NCBI GenBank assembly: GCA_964641125.1
Contig: CAZXMO010000009.1
Coordinates: forward strand, 4,985 to 68,984
DNA from: JBKHAJ01 sp964641125
GTDB taxonomy: Bacteria; Spirochaetota; Spirochaetia; SPDA01; CAZSGZ01
DNA: 64,000 bases
Direction of reading: 5' to 3'
Every line of letters starts with the position of its first letter. Within the stretch, counting starts at the first letter, position 1. Under the pieces are notes generated by a model. That model was not told the origin of the DNA, did no database searches, and saw only the letters and a program-made list of their open reading frames with translations. The translations under genes were made by a program, and so were the position numbers. Of this stretch, positions 7,916-15,976 are shown piece after piece.

Positions 7916-9148
7916 ATGAGTCTATCGAAGCCTTCAAGCCTCGGTATTATCGCATGTCCGGGAGGAGAACGGTTCGCCGAAGAGATAACCGAGAACCTGA
8001 AAACCCTCTTCGTAAAGAAATTCGACCGCAAGGTGAACAACCTCTCCCGGCGGTATGAAAGACCTAAGGAAGAGATTATCCGGAGTTTCAACTTGAACGC
8101 GGATATGCACGATCCGAATATCTTTCCCGATGGGCCGGTGGACAGTTTCAGGTTTTCCTCGTTCAAGATCAACACCAAGTTTACCCGTTTCGCTAACGGC
8201 GAGTTCAAGGCGGAGATCCTCGACTCGGTGAGGGGTATGGACGTCTATATCATTCAGGACGTGGAGAACCACTATCCCCTCGACTCCTACACATGCGGAT
8301 GCACCTACTGTTTGAGTATCGCCGATCACGTCTTGAACCTCTTCGTAACTATAGACGCGGTTATCCAGGCTTCCGCCCGCAGTGTTACCGTGGTGGTCCC
8401 CACCTATCCTTTCTCGAGGCAGCACCGAAAGAAGGGCCGCGAGGCGTTGACCGCGAGCTGGTTCGGGAGGGTCCTCGAATATATGGGCGTAGCGAGAATC
8501 ATTACCCTGGATCTCCATTCCAAGGAGATCGATAACAGCTTCAACAGATTGAGGCTGGAGAACCTCCACGCGTCGTATCAGATGGTAAAGAAGCTCTCCG
8601 ATCTCATCGACCTGGATGAAACCGAGCTTGTGGTGGTATCACCAGACACCGGGGCTGTGGACCGGAACAAGTACTACGCCGGAAACCTCAAGAGCCCCTT
8701 GGCCCTTCTCTACAAAGAACGGGATTACTCGAAGGTCACCCAGAACGCCGATGAGAACAATATCACCGCCATGCGCCTCTTAGGCTCGGTGGAGAACAAG
8801 ACGGTTTTTATGGCCGACGACCTCCTCGGGACCGGCGGCACCCTGATCAAGGCGATGAAGTATCTGAAAGAATTAGGCGCCCGGGAGATAATAGCCGCCA
8901 TAAGTTTGCCTCTGTTTACGGGAGACGCTGTAAAGTACTTCGACGAGGCCTACGAGAAAGGGTACTTTTACCGGGTAATCGGAACCAACGCGGTCTACCA
9001 TGATGATGCCCTCCTGTCCCGGGAGTGGTACGTATCGGCGAATATCGCCAACCTCTTCGCCCGAACCATCTACCGCAACCATCACGAGCGGTCGCTGAGT
9101 TCCCTCTTAGACGACAGTGAGATGATTCAGCGCACCCTCAATCGGTAA
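7916..9148 (+). CDS. prs: Ribose-phosphate pyrophosphokinase, long form
   Basis: Makes PRPP from ribose-5-phosphate and ATP for nucleotide, His and Trp synthesis. At 410 aa it is about 100 residues longer than the usual 310-320 aa enzyme. The extra length is in an N-terminal extension and an insert before FANGEFKAEI, a counterpart of the usual FxxGE motif. Recognisable parts are VVPTYPFSRQHRK (ATP loop, normally YARQDRK), TLDLHSKEID and the PRPP-binding loop FMADDLLGTGGTL, which replaces the canonical VDDMxDTGGT. Long divergent Prs proteins are, as I recall, a spirochaete feature. The argH stop lies inside a weak promoter (TTGACC at 7848-7853, TAGGGT at 7872-7877). Confidence 0.87.
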   Translation: MSLSKPSSLGIIACPGGERFAEEITENLKTLFVKKFDRKVNNLSRRYERPKEEIIRSFNLNADMHDPNIFPDGPVDSFRFSSFKINTKFTRFANGEFKAEILDSVRGMDVYIIQDVENHYPLDSYTCGCTYCLSIADHVLNLFVTIDAVIQASARSVTVVVPTYPFSRQHRKKGREALTASWFGRVLEYMGVARIITLDLHSKEIDNSFNRLRLENLHASYQMVKKLSDLIDLDETELVVVSPDTGAVDRNKYYAGNLKSPLALLYKERDYSKVTQNADENNITAMRLLGSVENKTVFMADDLLGTGGTLIKAMKYLKELGAREIIAAISLPLFTGDAVKYFDEAYEKGYFYRVIGTNAVYHDDALLSREWYVSANIANLFARTIYRNHHERSLSSLLDDSEMIQRTLNR

Positions 9149-9149
9149 T

Positions 9150-9842
9150 TTATCGCAAAAAAGACATCAGAGTATCGTTTCGCTTGAGCCATGCGTCGCA
9201 CTCCTCGGCCCTCGGGTAGATTCGCCGTACCTCGTTCCAGTAGCGGGAAGAATGGTTGTGATGCACTTGATGGACCAGCTCGTGGACGATGAGATAGCTC
9301 CTGACCGCTTCGGGAAGGAGTATCAGTCTCCAGTTGAAACTCAAATGACCTTTTCCCGAGGAGCTTGCCCAGCGGGTCTTCTGATCCCGGATCGAAAAGT
9401 CGGTGTAGGGAATTTTGGTTCGGGCGGACCATTCGGGAAGCTCGGCGGCAAGCTCCCTGCGTGCCCTGTTCTTGAGCCAGGCGCGGAGGGTTTTCCTGTA
9501 GTCGTCGGGGGAGCCCGAGGGGTGGCGTACCCGCAGCGTCTTGGCAGTCTCGTCGAACCGGACCGACCCGCGGCTGCCCCCCTTCTCGCAGGCGACGGTG
9601 TACGGCTCGCCGCGAAAGGGTATCGTCTTTAAGGGATCGTTCCTCTCGAGCTGCTCCCGGATGCGGGACATGTGCCGTTCGATCCAGCGCCGCTTCTTCT
9701 CGAGGACCTCCTCGATCCGGGAGCGGGGAACCGTGGAAGGGGCCGAGACTATTATCTCCCCGGCGAGGGAGATGCGGATGGTAACGTTCTTGAGTCTGTT
9801 CCTCCGCCGGAGGGTGTAGGGAAAGGGCTTGGGCGTCTTCAT
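9150..9842 (-). CDS. YgjP-family zinc metallopeptidase-like protein
   Basis: Protein of 230 aa of the YgjP/DUF45 (M48-related) family. The motif HELVHQVHHNHSSRYW near residues 175-190 supplies the zinc ligands (HExxH-like plus the NHSxxFW signature). YgjP proteins are cytoplasmic and their function is poorly settled. The N-terminal half (RNRLKNVTIRIS, then VSAPSTVPRSRIEEVLEKKRRWIERH) is the usual family start. The start codon overlaps the glnE stop by 4 nt (ATGA), so the two genes are translationally coupled. The gene is convergent with prs. Confidence 0.85.
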   Translation of the reverse strand: MKTPKPFPYTLRRRNRLKNVTIRISLAGEIIVSAPSTVPRSRIEEVLEKKRRWIERHMSRIREQLERNDPLKTIPFRGEPYTVACEKGGSRGSVRFDETAKTLRVRHPSGSPDDYRKTLRAWLKNRARRELAAELPEWSARTKIPYTDFSIRDQKTRWASSSGKGHLSFNWRLILLPEAVRSYLIVHELVHQVHHNHSSRYWNEVRRIYPRAEECDAWLKRNDTLMSFLR

Positions 9843-12800
9843 GCCGGCTCTTCCGAGGTGAGGCCTAAGAGGTGTCTCTCGAAGGTCTCGTGTACCCGGT
9901 TCAGGAGCTCCTCGAGGGACTTGGAAAAACCTTCGGCGCCGTCGGGGGACATCCGCCGCGCGAGGAGAGCCTTCTCCTCCTCGTCTTTGGGAATGCTGTG
10001 GGTCTGCCGGTCCTCGAGGATCTGGAGGAAGTGCTCGACTCTCCGCAAATACGCGTAGTCCCGTTTTAAATCCTCCGCCGTCTCCTCCGGGAGGAGTCCC
10101 GCCTCGGCGAGGCGGCTGAGCCCGGTCAGGGTGTTTCCGGTAAGGATCGAGGGATAGCGGTTGCAGAAAATGAGTTGAAATCCCTGCAGGAGGAACTCGA
10201 TGTCCCGAATTCCTCCGCGGCCGGATTTGATATCGGTGCCGGAGAGGAGGGACCTGTCCGAATCGGCGATAGCCGTCTTCCTGAGCTCACGGACGGAATG
10301 GACTATCTCTTCGCGGATGTTTTCTTTGATCAGAAAAGATCTGAGCCCTTCCATGACGCGATTGCCGAGCCCGGCGTCCCCTCCCACCGGCCTAAGCTTC
10401 AAAAGAGCCTGGAATTCCCATTGCGACGCGGAGCGGGAGTAATACTCGATAAGAACCGGAAGAGGGGTAATGAGGGTTCCCGCGGACCCATAGGGACGCA
10501 GCCGGAAATCGATCCGGTAGACGTATCCCTCGTCGGTGTAGTCGGACAGATCGGACCTCAAAAGCTCCATCGCTTCCGTCAACCGCTCCTCTCTCATACG
10601 GCGGTCTTCTCCCTCCGAGTCTTTGGGATCGTAAATCCCTAAGAGATCGAGATCGGAGCTGTAGTTGAGCTCCCTTCCCCCGAGCTTCCCGAAGGCGCAG
10701 ACGCAGAATACGCTCCGTTCGGGAGAGGGAAGGTTCCTCTCGAGCTCCGCTTCGATAAATCCCTCGGCGAGGTTAGAGAGCTCGAGCATGATCTCCTCTA
10801 TGGGGACCCCGAGACAGATATCCCGGGTGGCTATTCTCAATATCTCCCGCTTCCGCAGGCGGCGGATAGCCGCCCTCCACGATCCGATATCGGGGCATGC
10901 AACCGAGGCGGACGAGAGGTCTCCGACGATTACGTCCCGGCTCCGTATCCGCTTGATTCTGCCCGGTTCGGTAACCCAGTCGAAGAAATCGGGGTGCTTG
11001 ATGAGAATGTCGGCGAGAAACTGGCTGCTCGAAAAGATCTTCAGGAGAAGCTCGAGCCGCTTCGGTTGAGACAAGAGCTGCTCGAAGTGGAGCTCCGGAT
11101 CGCCGCAGACGGTGGTGAACCGTTCCCAGTTATTGAGGGCCATGTCCGGATCGGGAGATCCGGCGAGGATGTCCCAGGCGAGGACCGCCAATCGGGCGAA
11201 GCGTTTCCTCCGCCGATCGGCCCCCGCCAACGCCTTTAAATTGACGTAGGCCCGGTGAGGGTTTCTAAACCCTCCCTCGGCGAGGATGGCCGATCGAAAT
11301 TCGGGGCGTATCGAATCGGAGAGGATAAGGTCCGCGGCGTTACCCGAGGTGTTTCCGGGGACCCAGTCCCTTCCCAAGTAGTGCTCCACGAAACGCCGTA
11401 TCGCCGCGGTGCGGGACTGGAAATCGGTGTTCAAAAGCCGGGAGGGCGGAACGTCGCTCGTCCGCACATATCCCATCCGTCGGGCCAGGTGGCGGAACTC
11501 GTCCGAATCCACCGGGGGGAGAAAGAGATCCTCCGCGTTTCCCCTAAGCATCCTCAACGAGTTGATGAGTTTGCGAAAGAAACGGTAGGCTTCGACGATC
11601 TCCGCGGATTCCTCGTCGGTCATGATTCCCGCTTGGACAAGCTCTTCCAGGGCCCTGTGAATCCGGGGTGTCCGCAGGGCGGGATAATCTCTCCCGTACA
11701 TATACTGGAGTATCTGCACGGTGTACTCCAGATCGACTAAAGCCCCGGGGCTGAACTTGGCGTTGACTGCATCCGGCTTGCTCTTCTCGGCAAGCTGCCT
11801 TTCCCGTAAACCTTTGAACTCATCCAGATCGATGGAATGGGTAGCGTAGACGAACTCGTCCCGAAGGCGTTCTATCCGGCCGCCGAGCTCGCTGTTTCCC
11901 CCTAGGGCCCGCATCCTGATGAGTGCCAACAGCTCGAAGCTGTGGGCCCCGCCCTCGGGTCCGTAGTAGCGGCAGAATTCCTCGAGGCTGCAGGCGAGGG
12001 GACCGCTCTTGCCGTGGGGACGGAGGCGGAGATCCACCCGAAAGATCCCCTCTCTTTTCGCCCGGATCATTCCCACCGCTTCCTTGAACAATCGGTCGAA
12101 GAACTCGGAGTTGGATATCGACTTTTCGCCGTCGGTCTTTCCGTTGTCGCCGTAGACGAACATGAGCTCGATGTCGGAGGCGTACCCGAGGGCGGCCCCC
12201 CCGAGTTTCCCGAGTCCCATAAGGGCGAATCCCGCCGGGAGCCCAGCCACTGTCCGGGGGATTCCGTAGATCTCCACATTCTTTTCCCATGCAAGCCCGA
12301 CGGCGGCGTTCGCGGTAATTTCCGCCAAGGCGGTAAGCCTCCGGCTCAGGAAAAGAAAGTCGGTTTCCGGTTTCAAGATGTGGTCGAGATCGATCAGGTA
12401 GATTTCCCGGTCCTTGAAGTCGTTGAGCCTGGAGGATTTATCTTCCGCCTTCTCGAGTTCGGCTTTTCTCAGTTCCGCTTGGAGGAGTCCGGGGAGCTCT
12501 TCCTCGGTGTGGCTGTAATAGGTTGTTTTGACCCGGGGCGAGAGCATGGGAAGGATTGTTTCGTACTGAGAACGGACGAAGTCCTCCCATAGGAAGTCGC
12601 TCGCTCCGAGAAGCACGGCGAGGTCCTTGAGTATTTTGGGATCGGACATATAATCGCTTATCTCGGAGGGGTTCTCCGACATATCCGCGAGGATCCTCTC
12701 GAACCGCATGATGGCGCTGTAGGGATCGGGGGCGCGCCACAGAAAATAGGTAAACTGTTTCGTGAAGAGGACCGAGAAACGGATTCGGTCCAAGAGGGTT

Positions 12801-13513
12801 TTATCACGTACCGGTTGGCCCTTGAGATCGACGAACTCGAACTCGTCCAACGCCCTTTCCAGGTCGGTGGATATGGAGACCCTCTCCACGGAGATGCGAT
12901 GGACACTGAGGGCATTGCTCAGAGAGTAGAGAAAGAAGGGAGTATCCTGTGCCGCCACCCGCATTCTCGTCCGCTTTTCTCCGGGGATAACATCGATCTC
13001 CACCGGGGAAAACACCTCCGCGGAATCGATGTGAGTCTCAGTCAATGCCTCCGCCACCGCCTCATTGATCTCGTGCTTGGCGGCGCTCAAGCCTTTCTCC
13101 TCGTCCCGTTCGATTTCGAGAAAAAACCTCTTAAGGAGATTACGGGCCTCTTTCTCCCATCCGACGAGGGTGGTTTCTTCGTCGAGGATGCCTGAGAATC
13201 GGTCGATGATTCGCCTCGGGCCCCTTTCCGGCGAGGTAGTAAAGACGTCACCGGACCGGATGTCGAAGCCGGTAATCGCTAAAACCCCCGAGATGACGGC
13301 GAAGACCGACGGATGATCGAAGGCGAAGATCGTTGCCTGGACTGCACCTTCGATTTCCTTGACCTGGAGCTCCACCGGATTTTCCGGGGACAGCGCCGAG
13401 AGCCTTCGGATGTGCTCGGCTATTTCTTCGGCGGAGAAGCTTTGAAAGTACTCCTCTTCGAGGCTGCGGGCATACTCCTCGAGGAGAGTATCCGGGGAAG
13501 GGCGCGGGTCCAT
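9839..13513 (-). CDS. glnE: GlnE-type glutamine synthetase adenylyltransferase with N-terminal ACT-like region
   Basis: Bifunctional enzyme that adenylylates and de-adenylylates glutamine synthetase in nitrogen control. Two nucleotidyltransferase modules are present: GLGKLGGAALGYASDIEL near residue 431 and AFGKLGGRELNYSSDLDL near residue 938. Both keep the GGRELxxxSDxDL-type metal-binding acids. At 1224 aa it is ~280 residues longer than E. coli GlnE (946). The surplus N-terminus holds two ACT-like segments, VFAVISGVLAITGFDI (about 60-110) and TPFFLYSLSNALSVHRISV (about 185-215), resembling the C-terminal glutamine-sensing ACT pair of GlnD. No glnA, glnB or glnD is in the window. It may sense glutamine directly (inference). 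Confidence 0.88.
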   Translation of the reverse strand: MDPRPSPDTLLEEYARSLEEEYFQSFSAEEIAEHIRRLSALSPENPVELQVKEIEGAVQATIFAFDHPSVFAVISGVLAITGFDIRSGDVFTTSPERGPRRIIDRFSGILDEETTLVGWEKEARNLLKRFFLEIERDEEKGLSAAKHEINEAVAEALTETHIDSAEVFSPVEIDVIPGEKRTRMRVAAQDTPFFLYSLSNALSVHRISVERVSISTDLERALDEFEFVDLKGQPVRDKTLLDRIRFSVLFTKQFTYFLWRAPDPYSAIMRFERILADMSENPSEISDYMSDPKILKDLAVLLGASDFLWEDFVRSQYETILPMLSPRVKTTYYSHTEEELPGLLQAELRKAELEKAEDKSSRLNDFKDREIYLIDLDHILKPETDFLFLSRRLTALAEITANAAVGLAWEKNVEIYGIPRTVAGLPAGFALMGLGKLGGAALGYASDIELMFVYGDNGKTDGEKSISNSEFFDRLFKEAVGMIRAKREGIFRVDLRLRPHGKSGPLACSLEEFCRYYGPEGGAHSFELLALIRMRALGGNSELGGRIERLRDEFVYATHSIDLDEFKGLRERQLAEKSKPDAVNAKFSPGALVDLEYTVQILQYMYGRDYPALRTPRIHRALEELVQAGIMTDEESAEIVEAYRFFRKLINSLRMLRGNAEDLFLPPVDSDEFRHLARRMGYVRTSDVPPSRLLNTDFQSRTAAIRRFVEHYLGRDWVPGNTSGNAADLILSDSIRPEFRSAILAEGGFRNPHRAYVNLKALAGADRRRKRFARLAVLAWDILAGSPDPDMALNNWERFTTVCGDPELHFEQLLSQPKRLELLLKIFSSSQFLADILIKHPDFFDWVTEPGRIKRIRSRDVIVGDLSSASVACPDIGSWRAAIRRLRKREILRIATRDICLGVPIEEIMLELSNLAEGFIEAELERNLPSPERSVFCVCAFGKLGGRELNYSSDLDLLGIYDPKDSEGEDRRMREERLTEAMELLRSDLSDYTDEGYVYRIDFRLRPYGSAGTLITPLPVLIEYYSRSASQWEFQALLKLRPVGGDAGLGNRVMEGLRSFLIKENIREEIVHSVRELRKTAIADSDRSLLSGTDIKSGRGGIRDIEFLLQGFQLIFCNRYPSILTGNTLTGLSRLAEAGLLPEETAEDLKRDYAYLRRVEHFLQILEDRQTHSIPKDEEEKALLARRMSPDGAEGFSKSLEELLNRVHETFERHLLGLTSEEPA

Positions 13514-13552
13514 AGTTCCATAGTTGCGGAATCGATCCTCATTGTCCAGAGG

Positions 13553-13581
13553 TTGACAATCATTTCCCGATAACCGAATGT
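13553..13581 (+). promoter_or_regulatory. Candidate promoter of the GDT1-like pair
   Basis: TTGACA (13553-13558) is followed after 17 bp by a poor -10 (GAATGT). The downstream ATG 13595 has an AAGAGGA Shine-Dalgarno sequence. Confidence 0.35.
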
Positions 13582-13594
13582 AAGAGGAATTCCG

Positions 13595-14323
13595 ATGATC
13601 AACTTCTCCGTCTTAGCGACAACCTTTATCCTTGTTCTTATTGCCGAATTGGGGGACAAGACCCAATTAGTGGCCTTTTCCCTGACCGCATCGACGGAGC
13701 GTCCCAAGACGATCTTTGCGGCAAGCTCGATCGCTCTGGTCGCGTCGACCATCATCGCGGGAGTCCTCGGGAAGGTGGCGAACGAATTTATTCCCGCTTT
13801 CACCGGGTACATATCGGCGGGACTGTTCATCTTCTTCGGTGTTTATATGCTCGTCCGCAGAGATATTTCCAAGGTGGAAGAAGCTTTTCTCGCCGCGATT
13901 ACCATGGAGAGATCCTGTATCCGCATGATCGAGAAGGGGTTCAAGTGCGCCGATTGTTACGAGCCGAGAATCATGAACATTCAGAGGCAGGAGCATTCTC
14001 ATACGGGGATGTTCCGCATTCTTATCAAGGAAAAACGGATATTCCGGGACGCCGTCAATGATGAATCCGTTATAGATCCGATCCTTGCGAAGCTCAGTCC
14101 GTGCAGCCGCCGGCCGAAACGGATGAGTTTTTCCGATGTTCTTCGGGAATTGATCGAGAAGGAAGAAATCGCTGTCGCTTTCTTCTCCCATCTCCTCGAA
14201 AATGTCCGTTTTGAGCATCCCCATGGGGAAGAAATCCGAGAGATGATTCGGAATATGATCGCAGAAGAAAAGGAACATTTAGAGATATACGAATGTCTTA
14301 TCGAGGAGGCATGCAATCGATGA
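13595..14323 (+). CDS. Half-size GDT1/UPF0016 cation transporter fused to a ferritin-like domain
   Basis: The first ~95 residues are one UPF0016/TMEM165 repeat: three hydrophobic helices and the signature ELGDKTQ at residues 18-24, whose acids bind the cation. Family members export Mn2+ or handle Ca2+. After a Cys-containing linker (KGFKCADC) the C-terminal ~60 residues form two helices with EKEEIAVAFFSHLLE and MIAEEKEHLEIY. This ExxH pattern is that of half of a ferritin/rubrerythrin diiron bundle, the two-helix form known from encapsulated ferritin-like proteins. Such a fusion is unusual. The stop overlaps the next gene's ATG (ATGA), so two half-transporters are made together and probably form a heterodimer. 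Confidence 0.75.
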   Translation: MINFSVLATTFILVLIAELGDKTQLVAFSLTASTERPKTIFAASSIALVASTIIAGVLGKVANEFIPAFTGYISAGLFIFFGVYMLVRRDISKVEEAFLAAITMERSCIRMIEKGFKCADCYEPRIMNIQRQEHSHTGMFRILIKEKRIFRDAVNDESVIDPILAKLSPCSRRPKRMSFSDVLRELIEKEEIAVAFFSHLLENVRFEHPHGEEIREMIRNMIAEEKEHLEIYECLIEEACNR

Positions 14324-14604
14324 AAGGAAAGGGGCTGTTTCTCTCTACCTTCGTTCTCGTTTTTCTCGCCGAGCTCGGGGACAAAACGCAGATCGCTTCG
14401 TTTTCCATGGCGGTGAAGCACGGATCGCTCTTTTCGGTAATCCTCGGCGGAGGGCTGGCCCTCGTTACATCGAGCCTCATCGCGGTAACCCTCGGATACA
14501 AGCTCGCGGCGAAGCTTCCTAAAAATCTCTTGAGTATTATATCGGGGGTCTTGTTCCTGGCTACGGGTATCTACACCCTCGTACGGTCGCTCGGCCTCAT
14601 CTAG
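14320..14604 (+). CDS. Half-size GDT1/UPF0016 cation transporter, second subunit
   Basis: Membrane protein of 94 aa with three predicted helices and the same ELGDKTQ motif at residues 18-24 as its neighbour, but no soluble domain. Prokaryotic half-size UPF0016 proteins are thought to pair to give the two-motif pore of the full-length family; Mn2+ export is the likely role (inference). ATG 14320 is chosen over in-frame ATGs at 14293 and 14311 because AGGAGG lies about 10 nt upstream and it forms an ATGA overlap with the preceding stop. The stop overlaps the convergent PAS gene stop in CTAG. Confidence 0.8.
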   Translation: MKGKGLFLSTFVLVFLAELGDKTQIASFSMAVKHGSLFSVILGGGLALVTSSLIAVTLGYKLAAKLPKNLLSIISGVLFLATGIYTLVRSLGLI

Positions 14605-15833
14605 GGCTTCGCGGGGATCTCTTCGGCGATCACCAGAAAGTGGGTAGTCTTGTGGTCCTTGTTGATAACCGGAGAGACGTGGGTGTGGGCCCAGATTTCA
14701 CCGCCCTCCTTGTCGGGGCAGGCCATCTCACCGATCCAGTGATCTCCCTTCTCTAAGGTATTCCGGATCTCTTTGTACATAGTCTTCGATATGGACGGGC
14801 TCTTGAGGATGGAAACTTCGTTTCCGATAAGCTCTCCCGGGCTATAACGGGTAGAGCGGAGGAAGTAGGGATTGACGTAATCGATCTTTCCCCGACCGTC
14901 GAAGATGAGAATCGAAACGGGACTCTGCTCGACCGCCTGGAAGAGCTTGCGAAGATTCTGTTCCGATCGCATCCGAGTCGTAATATCTCTGATGATGCCT
15001 ACCGTTCCTACGAAGAACCTCCGCTCCTCGTCCCGGCGGTACTGCCCGGTGGCGCTTACCTCGCCGTACGCTATGATCGATCCGAAGAGTTTCTCCGATT
15101 CCTCCGGATTTTCGGGGGCGTGCTTTTTCTTGAGCTGGATTTCGAGGCTGGTGGTCTTTCGAGGGCCGCACCGCCGTTCGTCGAAGAGCTTGGGCGCGCT
15201 CTCGGAGCCGGTTGTCTTTCCGCGGTACTCCTTGAGAACCTCCCGCCGGCTGACACGGTTCGCATCGTCGGGCTTGAGAATTTCGGTAAAGTGTTTGCCG
15301 ATGAGGTCCTCCGGCTCGTATCCGAGCATTCGGACCGAGTTGTTGACGAAGGTGAAGTAGCCCTTGGGATCGAGCTTGTATACTACATCGGGGATGGCCT
15401 GGACGAGGTTCTCGTACCGCTTTTCGCTCATCTTGATGATATCGGCATGGGTCTGATTGACGTCCCGGTAGCGGAGGACCTTCCTTACCACGAGAGGGAG
15501 AAGCCCGATGTATCTTTCCTCGTCGTCTTTGACGATGAAATCGTGGGCTCCCTTGTTCATGGACTGAACAATATGTTCATCACTTCCCTGGTCGGCCAAA
15601 ACGATACTCGGGATGTGAGGCGGGACTAGGGGAAGGATCTCCATGGCGGTTCCTCCCTCGATCCAGTAGTCCACGATGACCACATCGATTTCGGGGGTAA
15701 GATTCTCCTTTACATCCTCCAGGGAGGACGCGAAGGTATACGTGTAGGAGAGCTGCTTTACCTCCGCCACCTTGGTAAACGAGACGAATTGTTCTCTCTT
15801 GCTGCTAATGAAAAGAATATGTATGGTATCCAT
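14601..15833 (-). CDS. Receiver-PAS-PAS signalling protein without output domain
   Basis: Protein of 410 aa. Residues 1-120 form a response-regulator receiver-like fold (ILFISSKRE, phospho-acceptor Asp in VVIVDYW, and Lys in FIVKDD). Two PAS domains follow, with YKLDPKGYFTFVNNSVRMLGYEPEDLIGK around residue 155 and ILIFDGRGKIDYVNPYFLRSTRYSPGELIG around 310, the second ending in a PAC motif. No histidine kinase, GGDEF, EAL or DNA-binding domain follows, so it must act through a partner. It is divergent from the soluble cyclase at 15977, a plausible partner by position only. Confidence 0.8.
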   Translation of the reverse strand: MDTIHILFISSKREQFVSFTKVAEVKQLSYTYTFASSLEDVKENLTPEIDVVIVDYWIEGGTAMEILPLVPPHIPSIVLADQGSDEHIVQSMNKGAHDFIVKDDEERYIGLLPLVVRKVLRYRDVNQTHADIIKMSEKRYENLVQAIPDVVYKLDPKGYFTFVNNSVRMLGYEPEDLIGKHFTEILKPDDANRVSRREVLKEYRGKTTGSESAPKLFDERRCGPRKTTSLEIQLKKKHAPENPEESEKLFGSIIAYGEVSATGQYRRDEERRFFVGTVGIIRDITTRMRSEQNLRKLFQAVEQSPVSILIFDGRGKIDYVNPYFLRSTRYSPGELIGNEVSILKSPSISKTMYKEIRNTLEKGDHWIGEMACPDKEGGEIWAHTHVSPVINKDHKTTHFLVIAEEIPAKP

Positions 15834-15924
15834 GCGGTCTATGCCTGTTCATGAATGATACAGTATTGTATGCCAATAATCAACAAAAGAATCCAAGGCT
15901 TTAGCGACGGATTTTTCGTTTTAC

Positions 15925-15953
15925 TTGAAAAGTTTACAAAATGTAAGTAGAAT
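15925..15953 (+). promoter_or_regulatory. Promoter of the soluble cyclase gene
   Basis: TTGAAA (15925-15930), 17-bp spacer, TAGAAT (15948-15953). The predicted start leaves a ~17-nt leader containing GAGAGGA before the TTG start codon. Confidence 0.5.
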
Positions 15954-15976
15954 TTCATCTGTATTGAGAGGATTAT

